NCBI RefSeq assembly: GCF_900496995.4
Contig: NC_044006.1
Coordinates: 36,703,120-36,767,119, forward strand
Direction of reading: 5' to 3'
DNA length: 64,000 nucleotides
Source: Aquila chrysaetos chrysaetos
Taxonomy: Eukaryota; Chordata; Aves; Accipitriformes; Accipitridae
Shown: one piece after another, positions 1-11,880 of the stretch
How positions within the stretch are numbered: the stretch's first letter is position 1
Layout: every line of letters begins with the position of its first letter
The notes under the pieces: generated by a model
Database searches by the model: none
The model's input: only the letters and a program-made list of their open reading frames with translations
Told to the model about the DNA's origin: nothing
Translations under genes and position numbers: made by a program

Positions 1-553
1 TCTTCCCTTGCTATGGAATAGGAGCAGGGTTCTCTGCAGGCACAGAAAGCTTTCTACAGATACAGCCCCGTGATACATTTAAACAGAATGAACCTCGTTC
101 TTAAACCCATCTAAAAATGTTAGTGGAAGCATGAACACTGACCTTAAAATGAAAAATGATTTGCAACCTTTGCAGAGGTGTCTTTATCATAGTGCCATAA
201 TTTAAAGTATTTTATCCACTCAGCTACACAATCTTACCATTCATTTGCAGTTGTCATTTTACCTACAAAAGAGTTCACCTAATATCCCCCAAAGCAAGAG
301 AAACCTACTGAGTATTACAAGGGGAAAATTATTACTGGTATATTATATAGAAAGGCTGTAAAGTTCAAATAGAGGGAGTTGTGTGTGCACACCACGTTTC
401 ATGCAAATTACGCTTAATAGTTTAACACTGCATTATATTTTGCCTCCTGAATAAAAATGCTTCTTTAGTTATTTTTCTAATAATCTATGTAACTTTGGGG
501 AACTAATTAAGGCAAACCACTTCCAGTGTGCCTGCTTAGCTGCCTAAATCAAG

Positions 554-615
554 TGGCCTGATTTTCAAAAGTGCTGAGTACTGAGCTGTAGTAGATACTT
601 AGCATCTCTTACTAC
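554..615. mobile_element. Possible ancient amniote repeat fragment
   Basis: GGCCTGATTTTCAAAAGTGCTGAGTACTGAGCTG resembles the 'ggcctgattttcagaagtgctgagcacc' arm of a short palindromic amniote repeat. Only one arm is clear. Confidence 0.35.
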
Positions 616-2062
616 CTGGTCATTTTTATGTGGTCAGTATAAAATTAGGTGCCCCGCGTGAGCTACCTATGGTGTATTTTTGGTTTAATTATTTTAAATG
701 TAAGTCCATAGCTCACAGTAAGAAAATTAAATCTAAGAAACATTTCTAGTAAGTTTATTTCTCCTCACCCTTTCCCCTACCTTTCCAACTTAGCTGTCGG
801 AAAAGATGCCAACCTACAAGACCTTCAATGTTAAGGTGTTTCTGTAGCTGCAGGAAAATGCTGGTATTACTTCTTGATTGCAAAAGGAACATGTGACACA
901 ATTAATCCACATACGGATAAGGATGTCTTCCAAGGCTGGAAATGGAAAACTAATCAAGAGTACATATGACACACTGGATCCAATACACATGCTTCACTAG
1001 GACTTCTTGGCTGCCTCACATCTGGCTGGCTTGGAGCGCAGGCAGAGCCGCACATGACTGTCTGCCCTCTTTCATGGAGACGAATCCTGAACTGAAGCCT
1101 AGCTGTGCCTGCAAGGCTTCAGTTTCATCAGCTTAGTGAGTGCTAAAGTACAGTTTATCTTGCCTGGACTAGAGTTTTTAATATATTAATTTGCTTCCAG
1201 CAAACTAACACCATCCAATAGGAATATTTTGAATCCTAAACCTTTGGCTTGGTCCACACACAGGTTTTGTACTGATGTAACTAACAAAAGTGCTAGCATG
1301 ATTTATTTTTTTTTTAATCCAAGGACATCTCCCACAGAAGCAAATCCCTGCTGGCAACTGACTTGAAAACTGCATACCGATACTTTATTTTGAAGGGCCA
1401 AACTGACTGCTGGTACAAATGCCAAATTCTCATTGTCTTTAGCAGTGGATTTGCCTCGGAAAGGATGGAGGTGTCATGTTTTATATCACTAAGTTGGCTA
1501 CTGGAAGCAGCTGTGCTTTCCAGTCATATGGAGAATTACTGAGGTCTCAAACACGGTGCTGAGGTTCCCATGGCTGAGCAACTCCAGGAAGGTTTAGATG
1601 TGGTTCCCCAGGAACCTATTTCTTTCCTCAAAATGTAGATGAACATGATGACAAACTAATTCTTCAATGCTGGATGCCATACCTTATAGAAAGATTTACA
1701 GAGCTGTTTGTAGCAGGTGCTTTGGCTGTGCTGTTTACTGCTTCAATGAGAGACCAAGTAAGATTTTTATATTCCTCTCCCATAATATTTAATGAGCAAT
1801 ATTTATGCTTATGTCGGAGATATGCTTTGAGCCGTGATTATTGGCTGCAATTTTGCAGTGTAATGCGATGTCCGACTTCAATACTCACTGTTATGAGGCA
1901 CCATTACGAGGCAGTGGTCCTTGTCGTCTGATCTTACAAAACATAGAGAGCAGTTATGGTTTAGGAGGCTGGAAAGGTCTGTGAATGTTAGTAGTCAATT
2001 ATGAAACTGTTGATTTTTTGTGTACTGAATCTGCGGAGCAGCCAACCAAAGCAATGTGCCTA

Positions 2063-2115
2063 CAATATATATATACACGTATAAAAATACACAGGCGCAC
2101 ACGCACATAAACAAT
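2063..2115. repeat. TA/CA-rich simple repeat
   Basis: Short (TA)n run followed by irregular ACAC and CGCACAC units. Confidence 0.75.
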
Positions 2116-5112
2116 ACAGGTATGGAGACAAAATTCAACTCCATAAGTGTGCCCTGAATCAAATATGCTAAAATAAATCTCTGCTACGTTGTCTCAAAAG
2201 CATGCCATAAATAGAAAAGTGCTCAGACACGTTTGACCCCGCTAGCAACGTGCCATGCATCAGCTGCTCTGTAATACCTTACTTGAAGTATCTGACTTGT
2301 CAGACGTGCTACCTCCCTTTTACCATGGGCCAAGGGATGGGCACAATCTCCCATCTCATGGGTGGCTATTTGTCGGGTCCCATAATGCAGGCAGGTGTCT
2401 GAGCTCTATTTCTGAGCGAAAGAGCTGACACGAGTCTAATTCAAAGGAAACATAAAGGACAAGACCCTCGTGGGGCCAAGTCACTGTAAGTATATCAAAA
2501 TGGAAATTTGCACCAGCTCAAGACAAGGGCTGATGTACTTTGAGAACCCAGAGCCTTAGTGAAACACGGGCTCTCTTCTCTTTAAATGTCTGTTACCTGC
2601 TACAGGTCAGATTCAATGAGCACTTCAAAATGCAACTAAGGGACAAAGATTGCAAAAGTCAGGCTTACCCTGAATATTCATCTTAGTAGGACTGTGTTTG
2701 AGGTAAAAAACTTCCAGAGAAATCTTTGCACAGACTATTTTAATTCTCATGGAAAGAGGGTGAAAGAAAAGTAGAGAGCAAGCAATACTCATGCATGGGT
2801 TTGTGAAAGGGTGAGGGAGGGGGTCTCATGCCAAGGAAATTGTCAAATCAGGAAAAATCTGTCAAAAAGGGCTTTCACAGTAGCTTTCTTTGGGAGAACT
2901 GTTCTTCAGGCAAGGTCTTTTGGGGCTGTATCCACACAATTCGTTAGAGAGAATTGGTGGGTAAAGTAGTGGCAATGATCTTTGAAAAAAAGGTCCAATT
3001 TCCACTTCCCATTTTGTCATAAGCTGTCAGGAAGTGTTACACAGTGCTATTAAACAGCTGTTGCCTTCCTCCTTAAAGACAGATGAAGTAACGCTGGTAG
3101 AGAGCCTTGCTCTCAGTAGATCCATGAAGTGTGATGGATATCCCCTTCACCCCCACCTCACAATACTGTGAAATCTTAGTTGCCCTGGATGGTTTTTCTT
3201 CCTGAATTCAAGAAATTCCAGTTTTGTTCCCTGGGATGTTCCTGGGCTGTATTTTAGTATTTTTCTCACAGAGATGGGTGCCGTCACCAATGACTGTCAA
3301 TTTGGATGGTTCCAGGTCTGGGTGAGGAGGCAGTGGAGAAACAGGAAAGAGGATGGCAGGAGAGGAGATAGCCCTTGGACTAATGGAAGCAGCTTTTTAA
3401 TAGCTGGTCCTACCAACTACTTCCTGCATGGTTTTGTTTGGCTGCCAACAGGCAACAGTTCTGTAGTGGCATCTACACTCTGTTAGGATACTTGGAAAGG
3501 AATTAAGACTGTACTTTAAATCTGATCTCACTGGCTCTTGTTGACATCCTCCTGACTGACGCCAGCATAGATGAGAAAAGAATCTGACCTTAGGGCTTAT
3601 AAAAAGCCCCCACAATTCTGAACAATTTTTTGTGTGTAATTAAAGCTGGCAGAGCGCTGGTGCTACCTCGGAGAGAACTGAATCGGTACGCAGTCACTTG
3701 GCTCCACGTTCCTGCTGCTCCTGAGGCAGCCAAATGACAGTGAGAGGGGAAGGGAAGAACTGTGACGAATCTGTTGCAAAAGCACCAGAGCACAAGAAGA
3801 TGGGGGAAGAGGCAAGCAATTCCCTGCTTCAAAGCACTACCAAGAGAAGACTTCTAGCTCACACAAAGTGGTGCAGCTGAGGCTGTCAGTCCACCTCTGA
3901 AGGAGATGGTTTGGATGGCTACACTGAGTTGCTCAGTGCTCACCCCACTACATGACCCCAGCTGACACTATGAGGCTTATAATACCTGAGGCATCGTCAG
4001 TGCTGTCATCCCACTGATGAACGGTCCCAGCCAGCAGAATTGTTCTCCCGCTCAGGTTGTCCTCCCTGCAGTAGCTGAAGGGACGTCTGTTGTTGTAAGG
4101 CATCACTAGGTACATGTGGGGTGAGTGTCCCTCACTGAACATGGCTCTTGTGGTGGGAAACCACAGTGGACTGCTGAGTTCCTTATCAAACTCAGCATCT
4201 CCTGGGTTTGTGTACTGTGAGGATGTTTTTATGCCTGAATGCAAGTATTAGGTATTACTTGCCAAGAGTTTCTATTTAAAAGTCTCGCGGTCATTAGTTT
4301 ATATGGACTACCAGTTCTGCATTTCAGATGCTCCCTTCATCACATGGCTGCTTAGGAGCAATTATTGGGACACCTCTACTGTTGATCCACAAGGAAGATG
4401 GTTCAGCAGAGCAGTGGACTATGCAAACTGAGACTCTTAAGAGGAAAGAGCCAGGCTCACTCACACTGCCATTGAAGACAACCTCTATTTGCACAATGTA
4501 AGGGACCAAATGCCAGTGGGAAGAATCAAATATTTTCAGGCTTCTCAGAGGAATATTATAAACAAAGCAGAGTAAAAGGAAAAGTGTATAAAATGTCTTG
4601 ACAGTACCTTTTAAGTGAGTCGCCATGTGTTATTTTAGCCAAGTCTTTATTCATTTCTACTTAATGCTGTGTGCTAAAGGTCTCAAAGCTGCTGGCAATA
4701 CTCAGTGGAATAATTTTAGAGCAACCTTAATAGAATGAGCAGAATAAAGGATTGTTCAAATACATTGTAGCAAGATAGCTTTTTAATAGAACAAGTTATC
4801 CAAAACACCGATGGCTGGGGCTTGTGAATGGAAAATATCTCCCCTGTGTTTAATTACCCCAGCCTGTCTTTATTTCCTTCTTATAATTCTAAACATGGTT
4901 CGCTTGTGCTGGACATAGTCCAGTTGGAAAGTTGGTATTTGATCAACGATGTGTCCTATTCACAGACTGGAGGTCCAAACAGAACAACTACAGCCAACCA
5001 TCCCGTCTGACCTCCTGCATAATGTAGGTTATGGCATTCCACTCTGCAAGGCCTGCAGTGGAGGGAATTACTCTTTGCTGCTATTCCGGATTCAGGAAAG
5101 CATTTCTATTTA

Positions 5113-5214
5113 GAGCAGTACTTAAGCACACACTTAACTGTAATAATATGCTTAATTCCCATGTAAACATGCAGTTAAGTGTGACTTTGAGTTTGAACCT
5201 TTGTGAGCAAACAC
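5113..5214. mobile_element. Short palindromic amniote repeat (MITE-like)
   Basis: GCAGTACTTAAGCACACACTTAACTG on the left and ATGCAGTTAAGTGTGACTTTGAG on the right are two arms of an imperfect inverted repeat. They match a palindromic family common in turtles, crocodilians and birds whose arms read roughly 'agtgcttaagcacatgcttaact'. Family name not assigned. Confidence 0.5.
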
Positions 5215-6997
5215 TATGGGTCCAGTAACTTGGTCATACTGAAAAGTGTACTTTATGACTCCCAGTGCAAAATAAAATCTTAAGAGTTTATTCAAAAAAG
5301 TCAGATGGCTTGCTAATGTATCTCCAGTCAGCAGGTGACCCCCAGAGAGGTCTGATTTCCTTTGGGATTTTCAGGCCTATGGGGGTTCGATGGTGTTGCC
5401 AGTTGCCGTATGAAACTGCTGCAGGGAAACGTAAGTGATATCGCTTTCTGTTTCACTTATTAGAAAGGATATATGAATCAATAGTATTTCATTAATTCAG
5501 TAACAACCTCTGCTAAACCTCTCAAAAGACAAGAAAGAAAAGAAGCTGATTTTGTCTTAATTTCCAAGGTTTTTTTCACTTGCTTGGGGAATGGAGGAAA
5601 TCTCTGCTGCACCATAATATCTTACCTAATTGAGCTCTTAGATTAATGTTTAAACTTCATTTGCAAGTCCATTACCAAATCTAATCAGTTACAAAGGTAC
5701 CATTAAGGAAGGGATTTTTTTTTTCAAATCCACATTTAATTCACGTTTCCCCCCACAACTGTCCAAGGCCCTGGCAGTGGCTGCAAGTACTGCGTTATAG
5801 ATATTGTACTTGTACCAGGAGGGAAAAAGAAACCACAGAATATTTTCAGTGGAGATAATAATATACAAAATTACATGGAGTTCATATGCTGGTATGAGCC
5901 AAAAAGGGGTCAGTTAAATCTTGAATCTGCTGAAACTTTCAATTATCAAAGGAAAACAATACTAATGTTCAGCCTCTTTTAAAGTGATGATACCACCTTA
6001 GAGAAGGTGCTGGATTGATTGCACTGAAGGCTTTTCCCTAGATCCATTACCTGCAAGAGATGTGCAGTATGGTCAGCATTATCCACAGCACTCCCAGTGT
6101 ACTGAAATCCTGACACAGGCCAGAAGTTTCAGGTCAGCTTAATTTTCCATGCTCATGTATGTACTCCTCAGCCTTGCTGCTAATAAATCCTCTTCACATT
6201 GCAAGTAAAATGTTCCTTTTGAGCTACACATCAGAATAAGACCACCAACTTCTCAGTACTTGGGATAGAGGACAATATAAATGCTAACACACGGCTGACC
6301 TGACCACAGCTGAATGGGTGACTTCAAGCCAAAGACTGTCTCTCCCATTACCTAATCCCTGAGACATCCAGACTCCCATCCTCATCAGCACTTAAAAAAA
6401 ATAAATCTGGATTTTATTTTTATAACTGTTCTCAGAAGATAAACAAAGCTGAAATCAAGATACAAAAATCAGCAGTGTGATATTATGCAGACACCATTGC
6501 TTTCAGGGAAATCAAAATTTTGCTGCTGTGTCTGTGTAATCGGGGAAAGCTCTGCCTACCTAGGGTGGTCGGACTCTGGCTCCGGGAGGGAGGGGTGTTT
6601 AGAGGTAGCTGCTAATAATCAGGGGTTTAGCCACCTCTGCTAAATCTCCTGGTGCATATATTCATTTCCTGATCCCTACGCACCCTTTGCAGCCTGCTTA
6701 CCCAGCCAGTGTAGTAATCTCTATGGGAAGCAGTGGTTGGGAAGGAGTTTTCCGGAGTCCTGAGCCGAAGGTAACTCTATTGCTACAGTGCAGATAATAT
6801 TACACTGCACTGGCTTTGCCGCTAAAACATGCAGCACTGCAGCTCTCAGAACTGCTGTTTACAAGGATGTCTTCTGCTGGTCAAAATGTCTCTGATTATG
6901 GACAAGAGAGGCCTTTCCACCAGGCTACTTGGCTTAAGAAGCACATAGCATAAACCCCAACATGCTGTATGGAAGCTGCAAGGTCCCTTCCACCCTG
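5215..6997. other. Gene-free spacer
   Basis: Nothing recognised. A good splice-donor-like GTAAGTGATATC occurs near 5431 but no matching exon is apparent. Confidence 0.55.
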
Positions 6998-7165
6998 TAT
7001 CACTGGCCTGCTGTGTGCCCTTGGGTTTCTCTCTTAGCCTCGTTTCTCTGATTTGACAAACAGGGATGATAATTGTTTTATTAGCACTTACCTTTGTAGA
7101 GCACTTTCAGATCTGTGAATAGAAAAAGTGCTGTGTAAGTACTTCTGCTATGATATGCTACTGCC
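6998..7165 (+). mobile_element. MIR/CORE-SINE-like element
   Basis: The segment follows the MIR SINE layout: a degenerate CACTGGCCTGCTGTGTGCCCTTGGG (the MIR core with its 'tgtgaccttgggc' pattern), then the CTCGTTTCTCTGATTTGACAAACAGGGATGATAAT stretch equivalent to the 'cctcagtttcctcatctgtaaaatggggataat' region, then GTAGAGCACTTTCAGATCTGTG, equivalent to the 'gtaaagcgctttgagatc' tail seen in amniote copies. Strand is plus. These are ancient tRNA-derived SINEs shared across amniotes. Confidence 0.7.
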
Positions 7166-8953
7166 TCTCTGTCTCCCTGTACAGGAAAGAACAAGAGCAA
7201 AGAACAAAAAGGGAAGCAGGTAAGAATGATTAATAAATATGCAGCCTACGATGGCCTCTCTCCCAAGATAAATGTAATAGCGACAATGAATGCAGAGGAG
7301 GAGAGAGGCCAGCGTGCAGCAGAAATGAAAGTGTAGACAATGCCGGCATTATATCCACAGATCCTTGTCTCCCCAGACTTCAGTCACCGCTGTGTGCTTG
7401 AGGCCGGTCGGAAGAATCCCCAGCAGAGGTATCCCACTACCAGTCCTTAACGCAGGATCACTCTGCCTGCTTTAAACGCGACGAAAAAGAAGGAAGGAGG
7501 AAGAACCCCAGGGTTCAACGTCAACAAGATCTAAACTGCTTGACATTCTCGTTCTGAAATGCCAGCTCTTAAATTATCAAGGCCTTCCCCCCTGCCCCCC
7601 CCCTCCCCCAGTGCTCTGTATTTCCCCTATCTAACAGTGTGCAAACATTTTATCAGCAAAAACTGGGGGGAGGGGGGGAAGATGGGCTATCTGAAACTGA
7701 TAAAGCAATTTGGCAGGGAGGCAGCAGCTATCACTTCGAAATGGGGATGAGCTTTCTGAGGTTTAACAAGTCGCAGGGATAAAAATTCTGGGGATTGACT
7801 GCTCTGGGGGTGAACGGGACGCTGTGCTCGCTTGGCCGGTGACATTTCTACCTGCTCCCCTGCCCGTGTCACGGGGACTGAGCCCTAAAGAAAGGAGTTG
7901 CGCTACTCTGCTGTGCAGACACGGTCCGTGACACTGTGCTAACAGTATGTTTGGGGCCATTACTTAAGTGATAATCTCACTGCTCCTTTGTTTTATGAGG
8001 CAATACTGATTCCCATGTGCATAAAATGAGGCCAAAGGGTAAATAGTTTGTTATAATGAGGGAACAACATTAAGACTGATGAAAACTAGAGGTCAGTGTT
8101 ATTATTTCTGTTATGACACCCATTCATTTAATAATCCTTGTGTTCATATCCTAACGGCAGGGATCCATGTTCTGGCTTTTCAAGGCAGTATCTGTCCCCT
8201 AATAAAGGCAGATATTATCCCGCTGCCTCTCATAGCTAACTCAGCTCGCTCTCAATATGGTTCCTCAGTACAATCAGATCTGAGAGACTCACAACATGGC
8301 CGTGTGGTGAACAACTACCAGAGAGGGACCAGAGACACTGAAGAGACATTCTCTGCGTGGCCTCAACGCACAGAGGTATCAGTGGCAGGACAGGGAGCCC
8401 ATCACAGGTTTTCTAATTCATGAGGAGCTTCCCACTTCGTGGACTCTCCTTCCTTTCCGCTGCATCTCCACCCCCCCGCCAACGTATCTACTCTCTACTG
8501 ACATTTCGTCATTCCCAGCTGAGAAAATATTTCCAGTAGGAGTTAGTGCATCAGTGATGCATTTCTATAGGTCTTTCTTTTTTTTTGGAGACAGAGAACA
8601 AAAGCATAGCTGGTCTACTTACAATGGATCTGAACATAGCAATATTACAGGATTTTCTTAATCGCAGAATAAAATAAGTAGTGTCAGGCTTTCTGAATGG
8701 GCAAAGTTTCCATGTGTATTAAAAATATATATAGGTATGTATAATTTCATAAACCAGTTAAATATTTAAAACATTTTTATCTAGAGACTTTATTATAATA
8801 TACAGTCTCCAAGTGCCCTGGATCCACCTGTTCTCATCTTATTCTCTTTTCTTGTCAGACAGTTAACCTCCTGTTAGGTAAATCCCTTCTTCATCTTAAC
8901 ACTGGTACATATTCTTCTGCCTGTGGAGTATATCAAGTGTTATTATTAATGTG
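7166..8953. other. Gene-free spacer
   Basis: Contains only the inverted C/G tracts at 7587-7678. The remainder, including a short GC-richer stretch near 7800-7940, is not recognised. Confidence 0.55.
7587..7678. repeat. Inverted C-rich/G-rich tracts
   Basis: A C-rich run (7587-7609) and a G-rich run (7665-7678) are complementary over 13 bases, both interrupted by a single T/A at the matching place, with a 55-base loop. Either tract alone could form four-stranded DNA. Confidence 0.7.
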
Positions 8954-8961
8954 ATAATAAT

Positions 8962-9015
<54 letters not shown>
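8954..9015. repeat. (AAT)n microsatellite
   Basis: About 62 bases of AAT units with one interruption (AATTAAT) near its left side. It directly abuts the presumed left end of the compact LTR. Confidence 0.95.
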
Positions 9016-9017
<2 letters not shown>

Positions 9018-9372
9018 TGCTGGCTAGGAGACATAAGTATGAACCTGCACTGTGCTGGAGTAATGTACGTAGAACAGTAGATACATCTTTTTACACATAA
9101 GCTATAGGCAAGAACATCATAATAAAAACAGCCAGGTAATAGAAAACAACTGCTGAGGAATAGGGTGTAGGGAACACCGTTCGGAAGATCTCGCGATGTC
9201 ACGGAAAGGTAGAAGGCTAGTCGTCGCCTCCCTATGACATATCAGTAATCCCACCTACCGTTGTTAGTATAAAAGGAATTAACTGCGCAATAAAGGACGG
9301 AGTTGGCACTCACACCATGTGTGTTATCTGTCTCTTCCCTGGTCCAGGCCGACCAGTGATCTAATCGCGGCA
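9016..9372 (+). mobile_element. Compact solo LTR of an endogenous retrovirus (ERVK/alpharetrovirus-like)
   Basis: The segment has the order of a retroviral LTR on the plus strand: a consensus TATAAAAGG at 9268-9276, an AATAAA poly(A) signal at 9289-9294, then a U5-like stretch ending in CA at 9371-9372. The tight TATA-to-poly(A) spacing is typical of avian alpha- and beta-like retroviruses with a short R region. A start with TG at 9016, directly after an (AAT)n tract, gives 357 bases, a normal size. No primer-binding site, gag, pol or env follows, so it is a solo LTR. I could not find a target-site duplication, perhaps because the adjacent microsatellite has changed, so the left end is uncertain. 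Confidence 0.65.
9268..9294 (+). promoter_or_regulatory. LTR TATA box and poly(A) signal
   Basis: TATAAAAGG (9268-9276) followed 12 bases later by AATAAA (9289-9294). Both are intact, so this old LTR could still act as a weak plus-strand promoter. Confidence 0.6.
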
Positions 9373-10774
9373 CCTTGATATGTAGCACTGCTACAATAGG
9401 GCCTTATTATATGTTTTCTATCTCATTTAATGTACAGTATTCAGTATTGCTGCTATTTACATTGAAAAAATTCTTACTGATAGTAATAGAAAATTTGACT
9501 GACAGTTCCCAGTGAAATCAGAAGTAGAAGAGCTGGCTCTAACATTCCACATCCAAGATCTTTGCTTAAACACATTTTTTTCAAATACACATAAAGACCA
9601 AGTTTTCAAGGAGGTTTCATGAAGCAGAGAGGCAAGTATGACAGACAAAACCAAACGTTTCAGAAATGGGTGCTTTTATTGTAGGAGCTAAATGAAAACT
9701 ATTGGGGTGAATTCCCTTCAGGTCTTCTAGAATATTGTCCCTTGCTTTTGGGGGAAACAGGGAAGTTCAGAAACCAAATTATTATTACTGATATTGTGAA
9801 ACTGAACCTTATGATGGAAGTCAACAGTCTCCTACTTGTGGAAAAGGTACTACATCTACAGAATAACCTGAATCTTGGCAAAATATAATTTGGTCCAGAA
9901 ATGAGTAACAGAATCTTTTATGTCATTTTAAGAAGATTCTGGGTGGTTTTATGGGGGGGGGGGGGGGGGGGGGGGGGGTGGAAGCCTACAGAGTGTGAAG
10001 TTTGAACCAATGAAGATGGGCTCCGCAGGTGTGCATCCAGATCTACTCCAATGTAGCTGAAGTCTATTCTGCTGACTGGATGTGGATACCAGAAAACTGC
10101 ATAATGACTGTCTGAAAGTCAGTGAACCTGATAAAGCTTCCGCCGGAAAACTCTGTGGACACTCCCTTTAATTTCAATGGTTTTTGGATTGGGCTTAGTA
10201 TTAACTATTTGTTACAGATAATAATAGGAACCTCCACATGATTTGCTTCATTTGCTTAGCAAATGAAGACATGCATTTGCTTAAATGAATGTACTGAAAG
10301 CATAAATTTAGAGGGAAGGAAATAAAGAAATTTTGTTTTCCAAGCCTGCTGGTAAGAAAGAATTTAGTAATGGGAATCCCCACAGAAATAAATTAATTTC
10401 TTGCCCTCTAACAATGTTACTAAGGAGTAAACTAAAGTAACTAAAGTAACAAGCTTCTGGTTGTTAGAAGCACGCTCCACTCCTCTCTGGATGCCAAAAG
10501 CACCAGTTCATCCTTTTCCAGTTGACAATATCTCTTTATAGTATCAGAATTCATTCCTTTTATGCATTGATGCACAGAGATTAAGGTGAAAAGGGATGGT
10601 TAGATAATCTGGTATAGCCTCCTGTGCATCACAGGCCAATAATTCCTTGCAGTTATGTCTGTAATGAAGCCAATAATCTGCATTTGGCTAAGGCACAGTC
10701 TGAATTGAAGATGCCATGAGATGGAGAATGACTTGTTCCTTTGGTCATGTGTTCCAGTGGCTGATCACCTTCAG

Positions 10775-10778
<4 letters not shown>
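9373..10778. other. Gene-free spacer between LTR and CR1 relic
   Basis: AT-rich, with the G26 tract at 9953. Around 10255-10310 a weak resemblance to a palindromic amniote repeat arm (ACATGCATTTGCTTAAATGAATG) is visible but not convincing. Confidence 0.5.
9953..9978. repeat. 26-base G tract
   Basis: Uninterrupted G26 on the plus strand. Length is likely variable and error-prone in sequencing. Confidence 0.95.

Positions 10779-10807
<29 letters not shown>
10779..10807. repeat. 29-base A tract
   Basis: Uninterrupted A29, adjacent to the 3' side of the CR1 relic. CR1 elements lack poly(A) tails, so this is more likely an independent homopolymer, or the tail of a second, unrecognised insertion. 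Confidence 0.95.
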
Positions 10808-10809
<2 letters not shown>

Positions 10810-10810
<1 letters not shown>

Positions 10811-11880
10811 TCAGTTTTTTAATTTGAATTTGCCTGGCCTTAGTTTCCAGCCATTAGTCCTTATTACAGTTTTCTCCACTAGGCTGGGGAGCTCTTCTAT
10901 TTTCTGCCTACAACAAAGGTACTTCTGTGCTATAATTCAGTCCCTTCAACATGCTTTTTGATAGGCACAAGTACTAAGCTCTTGCATGTCTTGCTGCAAA
11001 GATTTCTCTCCTTTTGGTGGCTCTTTCCTGTTTCAAATATCCTTTAAACATGTGGACACTGAGACCAGATGTTGTATTCCAATATAACTTGCCGCAGTGT
11101 TCTACCCAGTAAAATCACTTCCTTACTCTTACTTACTAATCATCAGTTTAGAAGTCCCAGGGTAAGACTGCTCATGTTTTATCACAGAATCGCCTTTGGA
11201 GTCCATGTTGAATTGCTTTTCTGCTATAAGTTTTTTCAGATCCATTCTTCAACAGGATGAAGTCTGTAACTTTGGCTTGATTCCATGCTGCTAAATGAAT
11301 TACTTTACATTTCACTGCATAAAAACACATTTTGTTAGAATGATCCAGTATTGCTAAGCTCCTGGTCAGTTTGTATGGGTGCTGTGTCCTCATCATTGTC
11401 TTTATGTCATCTGCAAATTTTATTAGCAGTGATTTTATATTCATTTCCAGGGCATTCATTTGAGATATTGAATGCCCTTGATCCTTCTGTTGATGCTTAC
11501 AGAAACCCGGTAGAAGCCCCCCCGTACCATGTCATACAGTTACTACTACTTTTTGAAAGCTTGGTAATGTGTTTTCCGGTCCACTGTAGGCATACTCTGT
11601 GTAAATTCTATAGTGCTAAATGCAAACAAAACAGCATGAAGTACTATGTCAAACGTATCAGCTGGTAAAAATAACTATGTAGATGTAATACATTCAGGTT
11701 GTTTGACCTTTTTTCCGCAACATCTGCTGACTGGCAATAATTATATTTTGGTCCTCCAATTTATTATTAATTGAACCTTGTGACATCACTTTCTTTTTCT
11801 CTTTTCTTTTTTCCCCGGGGATTGAAATCAGCCCAACCAGTCTGTACATCACGTGGTGACCCAGCAACCTTGGGGAGACA
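10810..11880 (-). mobile_element. Old CR1-type LINE fragment with reverse transcriptase remnant
   Basis: On the minus strand, around 11410-11430, the reading frame contains KFADD, the catalytic YXDD-type motif of LINE reverse transcriptase in its CR1 form. It is followed about 40 residues on by KCKVIHL, which matches the KCKVLHL block of CR1 ORF2. The flanking DNA matches, in the right order, further stretches of the antisense CR1 pattern: the SKFADDTK-coding region, the segment coding near the probable end of ORF2 (around 11040-11090), and a more upstream part near 11820-11870. Stops and frame changes are frequent, so the copy is long dead. Known: CR1 elements are the main LINEs of birds and reptiles and are usually 5'-truncated. 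Ends are approximate; the 29-base A tract at 10779 abuts the right place but CR1 does not normally carry a poly(A) tail. Confidence 0.8.
11172..11459 (-). pseudogene. CR1 ORF2 reverse transcriptase remnant
   Basis: A 95-codon open stretch inside the CR1 relic. It contains the segment IKFADDIKT, holding the two catalytic aspartates of the polymerase palm, and downstream the conserved CKVIHL block. It has no intact upstream palm or endonuclease region and cannot make a working enzyme. It is retained by chance within the element. Confidence 0.75.

Larger units (their letters stand above)
1..5112. other. Gene-free AT-rich spacer
   Basis: No exon, RNA gene or intact mobile element seen. A possible repeat fragment (554-615) and a TA/CA tract (2063-2115) are listed separately. 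Open frames up to 100 codons have no recognisable product. Confidence 0.6.

Noticed and set aside
5420..5445. GTAAGTGATATC as a splice donor of a hidden exon
   Set aside because: No open frame with coding character ends there and no partner acceptor stands out; single donor-like sites are common by chance.
10779..10807. A29 tract considered as the tail of a processed retrogene
   Set aside because: The adjacent sequence to the left codes for nothing recognisable and to the right is a CR1 element, which does not carry poly(A).
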